The notes under the pieces: model-generated
Database searches by the model: none
What the model saw: the letters and a program-made list of their open reading frames with translations, nothing else
Told to the model about the DNA's origin: nothing
Program-made: the position numbers and the translations under genes
Assembly: GCF_001659605.2 (NCBI RefSeq)
Contig: NC_035176.2
Coordinates: 20,523,890 to 20,587,889 of the forward strand
Source: Manihot esculenta
Lineage: Eukaryota; Streptophyta; Magnoliopsida; Malpighiales; Euphorbiaceae
DNA length: 64,000 nucleotides
Direction of reading: 5' to 3'
Shown: positions 11,743-21,709 of the stretch, in pieces
Position numbering within the stretch: position 1 is the first letter of the stretch
How the letters are laid out: every line of letters starts with the position of its first letter

Positions 11743-11755
11743 GGCTCTGATACCA
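11743..11755 (-). other. Primer binding site (initiator-Met tRNA type)
   Basis: The minus strand reads TGGTATCAGAGCC, complementary to the 3' end of plant initiator methionine tRNA, three bases inside the LTR end at 11759. It fixes the orientation of the gag-pol block as minus and marks 11759-12210 as the 3' (U5) end of the 5' LTR. Confidence 0.9.
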
Positions 11756-11758
11756 ATC

Positions 11759-12210
11759 TGTAACGACCCCAAAATGGACCGTCACCGGCGCTAGGATTCA
11801 GGTCGGCTTAAGGCCGCCAGAACCCGTAGCAAGCCTGCTATACTCTCTGTGTACCTGTAAATCTCATACATGATCATACATTTTCTGTGAAAATAAAAAC
11901 TCTTTGCTGAACCAAGGCTTACCCTGTGCATGCACTATCTCTGTACTCTGTACTCTGTACTTTGTACTCTGTACTTTGTACTCTGTACTCTGTACTCTGT
12001 ACTCTGTACCCCTGACTAGAGCTTGCTCTAGATGGGTTAACTCATACCTGTTAAGCCTGGTTTTTCACATACTCAGTAAAACATATACATATACAGATCA
12101 TGTACATAACAATAGATTTACAACACAAACTACTAAGTCAAGCACATCTGTAACTGAAAACATAATTATTACATCTCTTTAACATTACATGTCCATTCTA
12201 CACTATTACA
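11759..12210 (-). repeat. LTR U5-end segment, left inverted arm
   Basis: It starts TGTAACGACCCC beside the primer site and contains a 7-bp microsatellite (TACTCTG units, about 11940-12008). The same sequence occurs in opposite orientation at 13593-14037. It stops at CTATTACA, where RT coding sequence begins with no intervening LTR. In the solo LTR at 21710 the homologous sequence continues, so this is a truncation. Confidence 0.9.
11940..12008. repeat. 7-bp microsatellite (TACTCTG)n
   Basis: About nine units of TACTCTG with occasional TACTTTG variants. A shorter inverted copy is at 13797-13856 in the opposite LTR arm. The unit number differs between arms, which probably explains the small length difference between them. 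Confidence 0.9.
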
Positions 12211-12802
12211 TATTCTTGGTAGCGACCTTGTTCAACTGTCTGTAGTCAATACAAAGTCTGAGAGATCCATCCTTCTTTCTGACAAAGAGCACTGGAGCAC
12301 CCCAAGGTGAGGTACTAGGGCGGATGAAACCCTTATCTACCAAGTCCTGCAATTGTTCTTTTAACTCCTTTAACTCTGCTGGCGCCATCCTGTAGGGAGG
12401 AATAGAGATAGGTCTGGTACCAGGCAGCAATTCAATTTCAAACCCTATCTCCCTATCAGGTGGTAGTCCTGGCAAATCGTCTGGGAACACATCGAGAAAC
12501 TCTCGGACTACTGGTACTGTGGCTGGTTCCCTAACCTGACTGTCTAGCTCTCTCACATGAGCTAGAAACCCCTGACAACCCCTCCTCAGCAAACGACGAG
12601 CCTGAAGGGCTGAAATCATACCTCTGGGTTGACCTCTCCTGTCTCCTCTGAAGACACACTCTGACCCATCCTGGTCTCTGAGACTCACTAGCTTCTCTCT
12701 ACAGTCCAAAGTAGCACTATATGTAGATAACCAATCCATCCCTAGAATGACATCAAAATCCGTCAAATCTAGAACCACAAGGTCAGCTGGAAGGTATCTA
12801 CC
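12211..12802 (-). pseudogene. Second copy of protease-RT segment (592 bp)
   Basis: A near-copy of 9226-9817, the same 592 bp in the same orientation, open over about 190 codons (VILGMDWLS through [14 protein letters not shown]). It differs at scattered bases, for example GTGACCTTATTC versus GCGACCTTGTTC, so it is not a verbatim assembly duplicate. Both ends stop abruptly: CTATTACA to TATTCTTGG on the left and ATCTACC to ATCC on the right. It has no start, no catalytic DD motif and no RNase H. Confidence 0.9.
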
Positions 12803-13592
12803 ATCCTATCTGAGACCATTGGATCATTCAGCATTCACCCACATCAACAATAACTATGCAATGCAACATATTCGTGGATAGTAATGCAATCAACCTATTG
12901 TATAATCATGATGCATGAGATATGCTAAAACATGCCATTGGTCAATTAAAAGAGTTAAGTTTAGTTCCACTCACCTCTGGCTATCTAGACTGACTAACTC
13001 TGCAGGCTCTGTACACTCTGGAGCAGTACACTCTGGAGCAGTATCACTGCTGCTCTCTCTGGTTCTTCTGGTCTGTACCTATACAGATAGACGCAAATGA
13101 GGGACCAAACTAGCTTATGAACAACTCTATTAAACTCCCCAAGAATCCCCTTAAACTCACTCTAATATCCATGCAAAGCATGCAAAGGAAAGCTGGACAG
13201 AACACTTTCGGCGGCAGGTTCGGCGGCCGAAAGTCCTCTCCAGAGACGAAACTCAAGCACCTTCGGCGACCGAACTTCCACTTTCAGCTGCCGAACCCTT
13301 TCGGAGGCAAGTTTCGGAGGCCAAAAGGCACTCCAGAGACGAAAGTCTCTAACCTTCGGCGGCACCTTCGGCGGCCGAACTTCCCTCCAGAGCCGAAAGT
13401 CCAAAAGCTCGGGGGCAAGTTTGGGCAGCCGAAGCCACCTCCTCACACATCTTCAGGGGTTCGGCGACCGAATGTACCTTCGGTAGCCGAACCTGAGTTC
13501 ATCAGCAGGGCAGAAACTTGCCCTGCCTCTCGCCAAAAGCACCAAACTCCTCTCCAACTGCACACCACACTTCCTCAACTTGCATACACTCA
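12803..13592 (-). repeat. Second copy of middle LTR segment
   Basis: It repeats 7458-8246 in the same orientation, including the cluster of TTCGGCGGCCGAA palindromes (13205-13490). It contains small differences, such as a duplicated GGAGCAGTACACTCT unit near 13020-13040 and a shortened palindrome cluster. It ends at the shared bases CATGTA, where the plus-orientation LTR end begins. Confidence 0.88.
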
Positions 13593-14037
13593 TGTAATAG
13601 TGTAGAGTGGACATGTCATGTTAAAGAGATGTAATAATTATGTTTTCAGTTATAGATGTGCTTAACTTAGTAGTTTGTGTTGTAAATCTATTGTTATGTA
13701 CATGATCTGTATATGTAAATGTTTTACTGAGTATGTGAAAAACCAGGCTTAACAGGTATGAGTTAACCCATCTAGAGCAAGCTCTAGTCAGGGGTACAGA
13801 GTACAGAGTACAGAGTACAGAGTACAGAGTACAAAGTACAGAGTACAGAGTACAGAGATAGTGCATGCACAGGTTAAGCCTTGGTTCAGCAAAGAGTGTT
13901 TATTTTCACAGAAAATGTATGATCATGTATGAGATTTACAGGTACACAGAGAGTATAGCAGGCTTGCTACGGGTTCTGGCGGCCTTAAGCCGACCTGAAT
14001 CCTAGCGCCGGTGACGGTCCATTTTGGGGTCGTTACA
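13593..14037 (+). repeat. LTR U5-end segment, right inverted arm and outer terminus
   Basis: The inverse of 11759-12210, ending GGGGTCGTTACA at 14037, followed by CTTGC. This is a proper LTR 3' terminus for a plus-oriented element. Together with 11759-12210 it forms an inverted repeat with a spacer of about 1.38 kb. Confidence 0.9.
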
Positions 14038-14656
14038 CTTGCGGCCTCATGGATGAACACACTATGTGAAATTCTTTCAAGTGCTTATGTAGATTTTCAT
14101 TCTCCGAACCTCTGAATTTAGGTAGGAGGTGTATCAAACCTGTTTTGAGCTCAAAAGGGGCTGTCAATGGTGGATAGGTGATGCAGAGAGGTGCTTGATC
14201 GCCTAAAGGGGCTGCCAACTCTTTCAGTGTTCTTTCTCTTGGTATTGGTGCCTTCATTGCCGGATTTTCTTGTATGAATTCATCATGAATAGTAGGTTCA
14301 ACATGTGTAGCAGGTTGTCTATTGATTTCAGCCATCTCCGCGGCTGTTTGGTCAAGTTTAGCAGAGTTGCACTCTGTTGCTGCGATTGTCGATTCTGTTT
14401 CTACAGCAAGTGATGCTGCGATGGGTGTTCCTGGTTCCTTGGGGGCAGCAACTTCTGGTTCGGTGGTGGCAGATTCTGTATGAGCTGTCTCTTGGACAGC
14501 AACAGCTTTGGCGGTGACTTACTCTCCAATTTGGGTTGACTTGCTTCCCAAGTCGGCTGTTTGGCCCCTCGGCTTGACTTGCTTCCCTAGTCGCTTGATT
14601 GTACGCTCAATTTTTGGATCGTAAGATAGAGTTTCCTTGCGTCTAGCCCTAGTCAT
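14038..14656 (-). pseudogene. N-terminal gag of element B
   Basis: The frame starts at a minus-strand ATG (14656, MTRARRKETLSYDP) and runs to the insertion point at 14038, with one TAA near 14520. The N-terminal part is Ala/Thr/Glu-rich and disordered-looking. The C-terminal part carries the gag start FELKTGLIHLLPKFRG and HLKEFHIVCSSM. It continues at 5209 on the other side of the 8.8-kb insertion. The primer site and 5' LTR lie 30-50 bp upstream. Confidence 0.82.
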
Positions 14657-14685
14657 GAAAGAGAAATAAATTAGTTAAATTAGTT

Positions 14686-14702
14686 TCCCAGGAACGACGC
14701 TA
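14686..14702 (-). other. Degenerate primer binding site of element B
   Basis: The minus strand reads TAGCGTCGTTCCTGGGA next to the LTR end. It resembles the Athila primer site TGGCGCCGTTGCCGGGGA (tRNA-Asp type) with several mismatches. The match is by eye. Confidence 0.55.
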
Positions 14703-14707
14703 ATTTT

Positions 14708-16060
14708 TTACTGTGCGGTTCTCGAAATCGGTCAAAAATAACCTTTTTGGTTATCCACAATTTTACAACTGTAGATAGTGGTAAAAGGATCGAATCCACA
14801 GGGAATTGATACTCACCTATCTTCCTTATCAAGACCAAGTAAAGAAATTGCAAATAAATAAAAGGGGGTTTTGAGATTTGTTAAATTAAACTAATACTGA
14901 AAGCAATAAAGTAAAGCACATAAAAAAGTAAAGAAGATTCAAATATGAGAAAAGTTCTAATTGAAGAATTGGATCCACTTCAGTTGTTGGGATTGATCGT
15001 TGACACTTAGGTTCCATTATTTGATTCAATAAAATAGTTATGGAGTTGGAAGATACTTCTCACCACCATATCCCCCCTTAAGCATAGATTAACTAGGGAA
15101 CGTCCTCTAATTAATCACTAATCAAAAAGTTACCAAGGAACGTCCTTGGGCCTTTGGCATCTAACAACTGTCAATTGCATTAAGAAATAGAGAGACCTAA
15201 TTCTAGCTACCCAAATGTATGGTGATATTGCTAGACCATGCAATTTCCTTAGTTTTTACACCAAGAGTTACTTGTGTTTGAATAATCCAAGCAATTACGG
15301 ACTTAAAACTATCCAAACTAACAAATTATTACCTTGCAATCAAGAATCAGTGGGCCCTATTGATCTAAACAACAAAGCAACAATGGAATTAAGCATGAAA
15401 TTGCATAAATATTGATAAACAAAAGATAAACATAATATGTTCAGATCTCCCAATCCATAAAACAACTAAAGTTTCACCTAATCTTCAACTAGAAAAAGAG
15501 GTTTCAGCCACTCAATGGTTGAAACAAAATAAAAAATAAAAGAAAGAGAAGAGGAAGAGGAACTGGTCGGCGGCTTGGAGAAGGAAGCATGCGGCTCTTC
15601 AATCCGAAAAGTGTCTAAGCTTTCTCTTGCTTGTTTGTGATCCTTTTATAGCTGAAAGTGTTGCCCTAGGTTTCCTTCTCTTTTGAATTTTGAATTTTGA
15701 ATTCTTAAGAGGCAAGTATATCTTCTTGGGATTTGGCTTCCTAAATAGGCAGAATTGAGTGCTGAGGTGTCTTCACATTTTTAATAAAGGAAAGACTTCT
15801 TGAAGATTTGAAATTCGAATTTTCCACTACTCTACTGTCTGTACTTTCCTTATTTATCTTCACTTCATCTGCAACTTGGCTTGGGCAAACCATGCTTATT
15901 CTCCTTTATCCTCTTCTAGGCAGTTTTAAGAGCATTTTCACCAAATTACCTCTTTACATCGTTTTCTGTAAAATAAGATCAAAACCATAAAATTAGACAG
16001 AAAATGTGTAAATTAACATTAATAACAACATGATAAATGGCTCTAAATTTGGTCTGATCA
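14708..16060 (-). repeat. 5' LTR of element B
   Basis: 1353 bp. The left end is TTACTGTGCGG, which would be TGACTGTG without one substitution, and the right end is GGTCTGATCA. It is similar in inverse orientation to 631-2010. The bases after it (TTAGG) begin a fragment of another related LTR, so B is inserted in that LTR. The other half of the target would lie left of the window. Confidence 0.82.
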
Positions 16061-16399
16061 TTAGGATTGATCATTGACACTAATTAGTTATGGAGGTGGA
16101 AGACGCTTCTCACCTCCATATCCCTCCTTAAGCATAGATTAATTAGAAAACCTTCCCTAATTAATCACTAATCAACAAATTGCCAAGGAACTTCCTTGGC
16201 GCTTTTAGCATCTTACAACTGTCAATTGCATTAAAAAATAGAGAGATCTAATTCTAGCTACCCAAACGTATGGTGATATTGCTAGATTATGCAATCTCCT
16301 TGGTTTTTACACCAAGAGTTACTTATGTTTGAATCATTCAAGCAATTACGGATTTTAAACTATCCAAACTAACAAATTATTACTTTGCAATCAAGAATC
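16061..16399 (-). repeat. Athila-like LTR Z, first visible piece
   Basis: It starts GGATTGATCATTGACAC, matching LTR B from about 14990, and continues to GCAATCAAGAATC, where a Copia LTR is inserted. The missing first ~280 bp of Z are explained by the insertion of B. Z is therefore older than B. Confidence 0.8.
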
Positions 16400-17909
16400 T
16401 GTTAGTGTATTTGCCATAGGCCATTATCTTGGACCTTTTTGTATGTCGTTTGGTTATTAATAAAAGAGGTTTTTATCCTTATTATTAGTTTGCATGTTAC
16501 ATAATAATGATTATCATCCCTAGTTACTTATTATTATGTTGATAATAATAAAATATAACTAGTATGATTATTGATTGATAATTATGAGATGATTATGTAT
16601 ATGTTGATATCATTCAATAATCATAGATACTTGTTAGAGAACAAAGTATTGGATGGACCCGCATTGAGATCACTACATGGGTTATTGTCATAAGTGAATC
16701 TCAAAGTAGTTATGTCTTAATCCTTTGACTTGAGATTGTCATAGTTTCCGACATAAGGACTATTATGTTTTGACATAACCAAACATTGTCTTTAATCGGA
16801 CAATCATAAAGGTTATGATTGAGCATAACAGAAATTATATAGAGGATAATGAACAATCAAGATAGGATTTGTCCCTCTCTCTGAGAGAGATATCTTCTAG
16901 GCCCCTCGATAAATGAGACTAAGAAATGCATGGCCATGCTCAAATGAATTGATAGTGTGATCAATATCATTTGAATTTATCAGTCTACTTAGAGATCGAG
17001 AAATCATAAGTTTGAACATTATAAGTTTGACATTGACCATGACTTATGTTCAAACTAGATATCGTGTGACAAAGGGATTAATACATGTTCTATTTATTAG
17101 GCTTTATCGGACTATTGATCCTCATATTAGTTGGGTAGTCATAATGTCTTGCTAGAGGCCACTTATGACTTATGGGCCTTGTGGGACTAAGCCTATTGCC
17201 AATTAATGTGAGCCTATTGGGTCACACACAAAAGAACGTTGTTGATGTGCCATGACATATTAATGGGCTAAAAGTCCAAAGCCCATTAATATAATTAATA
17301 ATAATAAAGTGTTATTATTATTAATCATTAATATAATTAGTAATAATAATGTGTATTTATTATTAATATTAATTAATAATAATAAAGTGTTATTATTATT
17401 AATTATTTATTATTATGAGATAATAATATTTAAAAGATCTGCAGTCTATCTGTAACTGTTACAGATAAAGGACTCTATCACATAAGATATTTGAGTATCT
17501 GTGAGATTGTGATAGTGGGTTATGAACACAACTCCTTTTAGGAAAAGGAGTTGTGGGAAAAACAAAAGACTGAAACATATAAATACTCCTATGAATTGTG
17601 GAAGGGGGTTGTTAATTTTTGAGAAAAATTCAGTCTAACAGTTGCAGATTGTGGATCACATAATCTATCCATCTTTGAGAGAGCACTCTAAAAGGATAGA
17701 AGACGTTCGTGTGGATACCATAGAGGGTGTTCGTTTGAAAAAGCAGCACTATCAGTCCGGCATTATATCTTCTTGACGAGATTAACAGGTTAGTCTCATA
17801 TCCTTCTTATGAAATAAACGAAACACTCAAATTCTGGGAAAAGGAAATCAGAGAAATTTTATTTTTCTGATGCCCCTTTGGGTTACAATAATCTCTAGAT
17901 TTCCCAACA
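16400..17909 (+). repeat. Solo Ty1/Copia LTR, target GAATC/AAATC
   Basis: It starts TGTTAGTGTATTTGCC and ends TTTCCCAACA, 1510 bp. It is similar end to end to the LTR of the Copia element at 19194-20660. The flanks GAATC (16395-16399) and AAATC (17910-17914) match at four of five bases. An AT-rich self-complementary stretch of TTATTA/TAATAA units lies at about 17280-17430. No internal region follows, so it is a solo LTR. Confidence 0.9.
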
Positions 17910-18815
17910 AAATCAATGGGCCCTATTGATCTAAACAATACAGCAACAATAGAATTAAGCATGAAATTGCATAAATATTAATAAATAAAAGATAAACAAC
18001 ATGTGTTCAGATCTCACAATCCATAAACAAACTAAAGTTTCACCTAATCTCCAACTAGAAAAAGGATTTCAGCCTCTCATGGCTGAAACAAACATAAAAA
18101 TAAAGAAAGAAAACAAGAAAGAAAGAGAAGAGGTGGCGGCTGGTGTAGCGCGCTGCTGCTGGTCTGATTCTACCGAAGATGGAGAATTGTTCTTGCTGGT
18201 TTGCTATCCTCTATTTATAGCTGAATAGGGCAGCCTTTAGTTTCTTGATTTGTTGGAGTTCTTTTCCTATTTGGATTTGAATTCTTGGAAGGCAAGTGTA
18301 TCTTCTTGATATTTGGCTTCCTAGATATGTGGGATTGAGTGTTGAGGTGTCTTGAAGGTTTGTTGAGTTGTCCTCACGTGTTTAGGGAGGAAAAGACTTC
18401 TTGAAGTTTTGAAATTTGAATTTTTCGCTTGTCTGCTGTCTGCTGTCGCAGGCCTTGTTGTTGTTTGGGCAAATAACTCGGTCAAACAATCTGTTTTGGT
18501 TACTGTGTGTACACTGCCTCTGTCCTACGGGTCTGTTTGCCCAGTTTATTTGGGCAAACAATCTAGTCAAACCACAAGTCTGTACTTTCCTCATCCCTCT
18601 CCCATTTTAGCTGCAACTCAGTTTGGAAAAACAACTTGCGCAAATCAATCTTGTTCTTTTTTACTCTTTTTTGGGCAGTTTTAAGGCTATTTTTATCAAA
18701 TTACCCTTTTACATCATTTTCTGCAAAATAAGATCAAAACCACAAAATAAGGTTGAAAATGTGTAAATTAACATTAATAACAACATGAAAAATGGGACTA
18801 AATTTAGTTTGATCA
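17910..18815 (-). repeat. Athila-like LTR Z, second piece
   Basis: It resumes exactly where 16399 stopped (AATCAATGGGCCCTATTGATC) and runs to the LTR end at TTTGATCA. What follows is not a polypurine tract, so this is either the 5' end of Z or a solo LTR whose flank is the coiled-coil remnant at 18816-19193. The open frames in it (18001-18684) have no family features. Confidence 0.8.
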
Positions 18816-19193
18816 TCTCACAAACATTCCTCACAAGCCTGCTGGACCCTATCCTCTATAGCCCGGGCATCCCTTAATAGCGCAGAACACCTCTCCTTCA
18901 GAGTAGTGACCTCTTGATGGAGTTGTTGTTACTGGAGATGAGACTCCTCCGCTGCCGAAGCCATGCCTTTTAGGTCCTTGATGTACTTGTTGAGCTCCTA
19001 CTGGAGGACAGCAGTGTGAGCTAAAGCCTCATCACATTGGGCCCTAACCTCATCACATTGACGATAGGACTCCTCTAAAGAGGACAGCTGTGCTAAGGTC
19101 TCGTCTCGCTGAGACTCAGCTGCAGAAACTCAATAGGAGGCCTGGGCAACCTCCTCCCTCATCTCCCTAGTTCCTTGGTGAGATCCTCAATAA
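18816..19193 (-). pseudogene. Coiled-coil coding remnant of unknown origin
   Basis: One minus-strand frame reads through almost the whole piece with about four stops: EMREEVAQAS, AESQRDETLAQLSSLEES, CDEVRAQCDEALAHTAVLQ, ELNKYIKDLKGMASAAEES, TTLKERCSALLRDARAIED. Heptad-like spacing of Leu/Ala with charged residues indicates a long coiled coil. It is cut on the left by the LTR end of Z and on the right by the Copia 5' LTR. It could be an exon of a lost host gene or the coiled-coil part of some Gypsy gag or transposon-like protein; I cannot tell. It is the only non-LTR coding sequence in the left nest. Confidence 0.5.
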
Positions 19194-20660
19194 TAATAGT
19201 GTATTTGTCCTAGGCCATTATCTTGGACCTTTTTATATGTCATTTTGGTTATTAATATTAGAGGTTTTTATTATCATTATTATTTGTTTGCATGTTATAT
19301 AATAATAATTATCATCCTTGGTTACTTATTATTATGTTGATAATAATAAAATATAGCTAGTATGATTATTGATTAATAATCATGAGATTATTATGTATAT
19401 GTTGATATAATTCAATAATCATAGATACTTGTTAAAGAACAAATAATTGGATGGACTCGCATTGAGATCACTACATGGGTTATTGTCATAAGTGAATCTC
19501 AAAGTAGTTATGTCTTAATCCTTTGACTTGAGATTGTCATAGTTTCGACATAAGGACTATTATGTTTTGACATAACCAAATATTGTCTTTAATCGGACAA
19601 TCATAAAGGTTATGATTGAGCATAATAGAAATTATGTAGAGGATAATGAATAATCAAGATAGGATTTGTCCCTCTCTTTGAGAGAGATATCTTCTAGGCC
19701 CCTTGATAAGTGAGACTGAGAAATGTATGGCCATGCTCAAATGAATTGATAGTATGATCAATATCATTTGAATTTATCAGTCTACTTAGAGATCGAGAAA
19801 TCATAAGTTTGAACATTATAAGTTTGACATTGACCATGACTTATGTTCAAACTAGATATCGCGTGACAAAGGGATTAATACATGTTCTATTTATTAGGTT
19901 TTATCGGACTATTGATCCTCATATTAGTTGAGTAGTCATAATGTCTTGCTAGAGGCCACTTATGACTTATGGGTCTTATGGGACTAGGCCTATTGCCAAT
20001 TAATGTGAGCCTATTGGGTCACACACAAAAGAACATTATTGATGTGCTATGACATATTAATGGGCTAAAAGCCCAAAGCCCATATATATAATTAATAATA
20101 ATAAAGTGTTATTATTATTAATCATTAATTAATAATAATAAAATATTATTATTATTAATTATTTATTCTTATAAGATAATAATATTTAAAAGATCTGCAG
20201 TTTATCTATAACTATTATAGATAAAGGACTCTATCACATAAGATATTTGAGTATCTGCGAAATTGTGATAGTGGGTTCTGAACACAACTCTTTAGGGAAA
20301 AGAGTTGTGGGAAAACAAAAAGACTGAAACATATAAATACTCCTTCTATGAATTGTGGAGTGATGATTTTAGAAAATTCAGTCTAACAGTTGTAGATTGT
20401 GGAGCACATAATCTATCCATCCTTGAGAGAGCTAGCACTCTAGAAGGATAGAAGACGTTCGTGTGGATACCATTGAGGGTGTTCGTTTGAAAAAGCAGCA
20501 CCATCAGTCTGATATTGTATCTTCTCGACGAGATTAACAGGTTAGTCTCATATCCTTCCTTTGAAATAAATGAAGGACTCGGATTCTGGAAAAGGAAATC
20601 AGAGATTTTTATTTTTCCGTTGCGCAATTTGGGTTGCAATAATCTCTGGATTTCCTAACA
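19194..20660 (+). repeat. 5' LTR of the Copia element
   Basis: 1467 bp, starting TAATAGTGTATT (the terminal TG has become TA) and ending TTTCCTAACA. It matches the solo LTR at 16400-17909. The left flank is AATAA; the matching target repeat is lost with the 3' end. Confidence 0.88.
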
Positions 20661-20661
20661 G

Positions 20662-20674
20662 TGGTATCAGAGCC
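20662..20674 (+). other. Primer binding site of the Copia element
   Basis: TGGTATCAGAGCC, complementary to the initiator methionine tRNA 3' end, one base after the LTR end. Confidence 0.92.
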
Positions 20675-21709
20675 AACCTGTGCTTTTCGTTTAAGTTAAT
20701 TATGCCATGATTGATGTGATATATGTGATATATGCTTATTTGAATGGCATGATAATTATGGTTAAATTTATGGATGAATGATTGGGTTATTTAGATAATT
20801 TTTATTAGAAAATTAAATTAAAATAAATAAAATTTTTGAAAAACGTGTGCTTGAAGAACACATTGCCACAGCGTTGAAGGCCAAGTCAGCATGCACTAGC
20901 GAGGCGTGTTGTCGCCTTGCGCTCTCATAGTGCCGATGGCCCAAAATGAGGCCTCGCAAGTCGTGATTGAAAAGTGGATGGACAGGCATCATTTTGCAGA
21001 TGAATGATGTCGCGCTGTGCAGATCAAAGGCCGAGATTGTCTCGGTTCACAATCTCCTCGCGAGTCAATGGCCACCGTCGGGGCACGTTGCCGCCTCGCA
21101 CACTTGCTGTGTGGTGGTGGATGGCAAAGCTTCACATGGCATGGCCACCATGCGCAGGGCTGTCGCACGTTGGTGGGTCGCGGCCGGTTGTTCTGCAAAC
21201 TCAAAAGCTGGTTTTTGTGTTGCTCTTTTGTGATTTCCTGCAAGTCACGTGCTCGCCGATGAACAGCTGGTGTCTCGATGGTTTTTCCGGAAGGAGCGCA
21301 AGCATTGCGCTGCCTCCGACAACTGGTGCTGACGGCTGGACATTCGGGCAAGCGGCTGGACAACATGCGACGGCTAGGGCTTCTTCCTGCGGAAGAAGAT
21401 GATGCCCTAATTACAATTCTGCCCTTGGAAATAATTTAAAATAAAAAAAAAATTAAATGAGAAAATAAATTATTTTCTTTTAATCTTTAAATCAGATTTA
21501 AATGACTATGTAAAATAGTTTTATTATTTTGTCATATATTAGTATGAGATACTATGCATGATAGTCTATATATATATGTATGTATATAGGATGCTATAAT
21601 ATATATATGCAAGACAAAATAATTAAAATTAAAAGTTGAACCCTCACTCTAAATTTTAAGTTTTAATGCCACCCATATATTAAATACCTATCAAGACTAA
21701 GATCACCAA
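20675..21709 (+). other. Copia leader with a GC-rich segment
   Basis: Between the primer site and the inserted solo LTR. 20840-21410 is markedly GC-richer than its surroundings and holds open frames on both strands (for example 21004-21402 plus), none with recognisable domains. From 21430 to 21709 it is AT-rich with TA-repeat stretches (about 21560-21610). It may be ordinary untranslated leader or captured foreign sequence; I see no support for a real gene. Confidence 0.5.

Larger units (their letters stand above)
5210..14037. mobile_element. Rearranged Tekay-like Ty3/Gypsy insertion (patchwork)
   Basis: The outer ends are canonical: left TGTAATACCC, right GGTCGTTACA, with CTTGT (5205-5209) and CTTGC (14038-14042) as a 4/5-matching target duplication inside the gag of element B. 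The inner order is: LTR start (+) 5210-5779; C-terminal integrase (+) to about 6566; RNase H plus N-terminal integrase (-) to 7191; middle LTR (-) to 8476; RT and protease (-) to about 10264; gag (-) to 11539; primer site; LTR end (-) 11759-12210; second RT/protease copy (-) to 12802; second middle-LTR copy (-) to 13592; LTR end (+) to 14037. RT and gag style suggest the Tekay/Del chromovirus lineage. No chromodomain is visible because integrase is truncated. Confidence 0.85.
2011..16060 (-). mobile_element. Athila-like Ty3/Gypsy element B, nested and interrupted
   Basis: A minus-strand element read from its 5' LTR (14708-16060) through a degenerate primer site, gag (14656-14038, then 5209-4732, then about 3182-2343) and protease (2342-2011). 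RT and later parts lie left of the window beyond inserted element A. Three insertions interrupt it: A at 2010/2011, a solo LTR at 3188-4731 and a composite Tekay-like insertion at 5210-14037. The gag reading resumes in register on both sides of the last insertion. Gag and protease resemble the Athila lineage, which is an assignment from memory of the family. Confidence 0.8.

Noticed and set aside
5210..14037. Assembly chimera as the explanation for the patchwork
   Set aside because: Matching LTR termini, a near-perfect target repeat, continuous gag on both sides, and sequence differences between duplicated blocks argue for a real insertion; long reads would still be the decisive test.
21004..21402. 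132-codon plus-strand frame as a gene
   Set aside because: Frames of similar length exist on both strands in this GC-rich piece, no domain is recognisable, and it sits in a retroelement leader.
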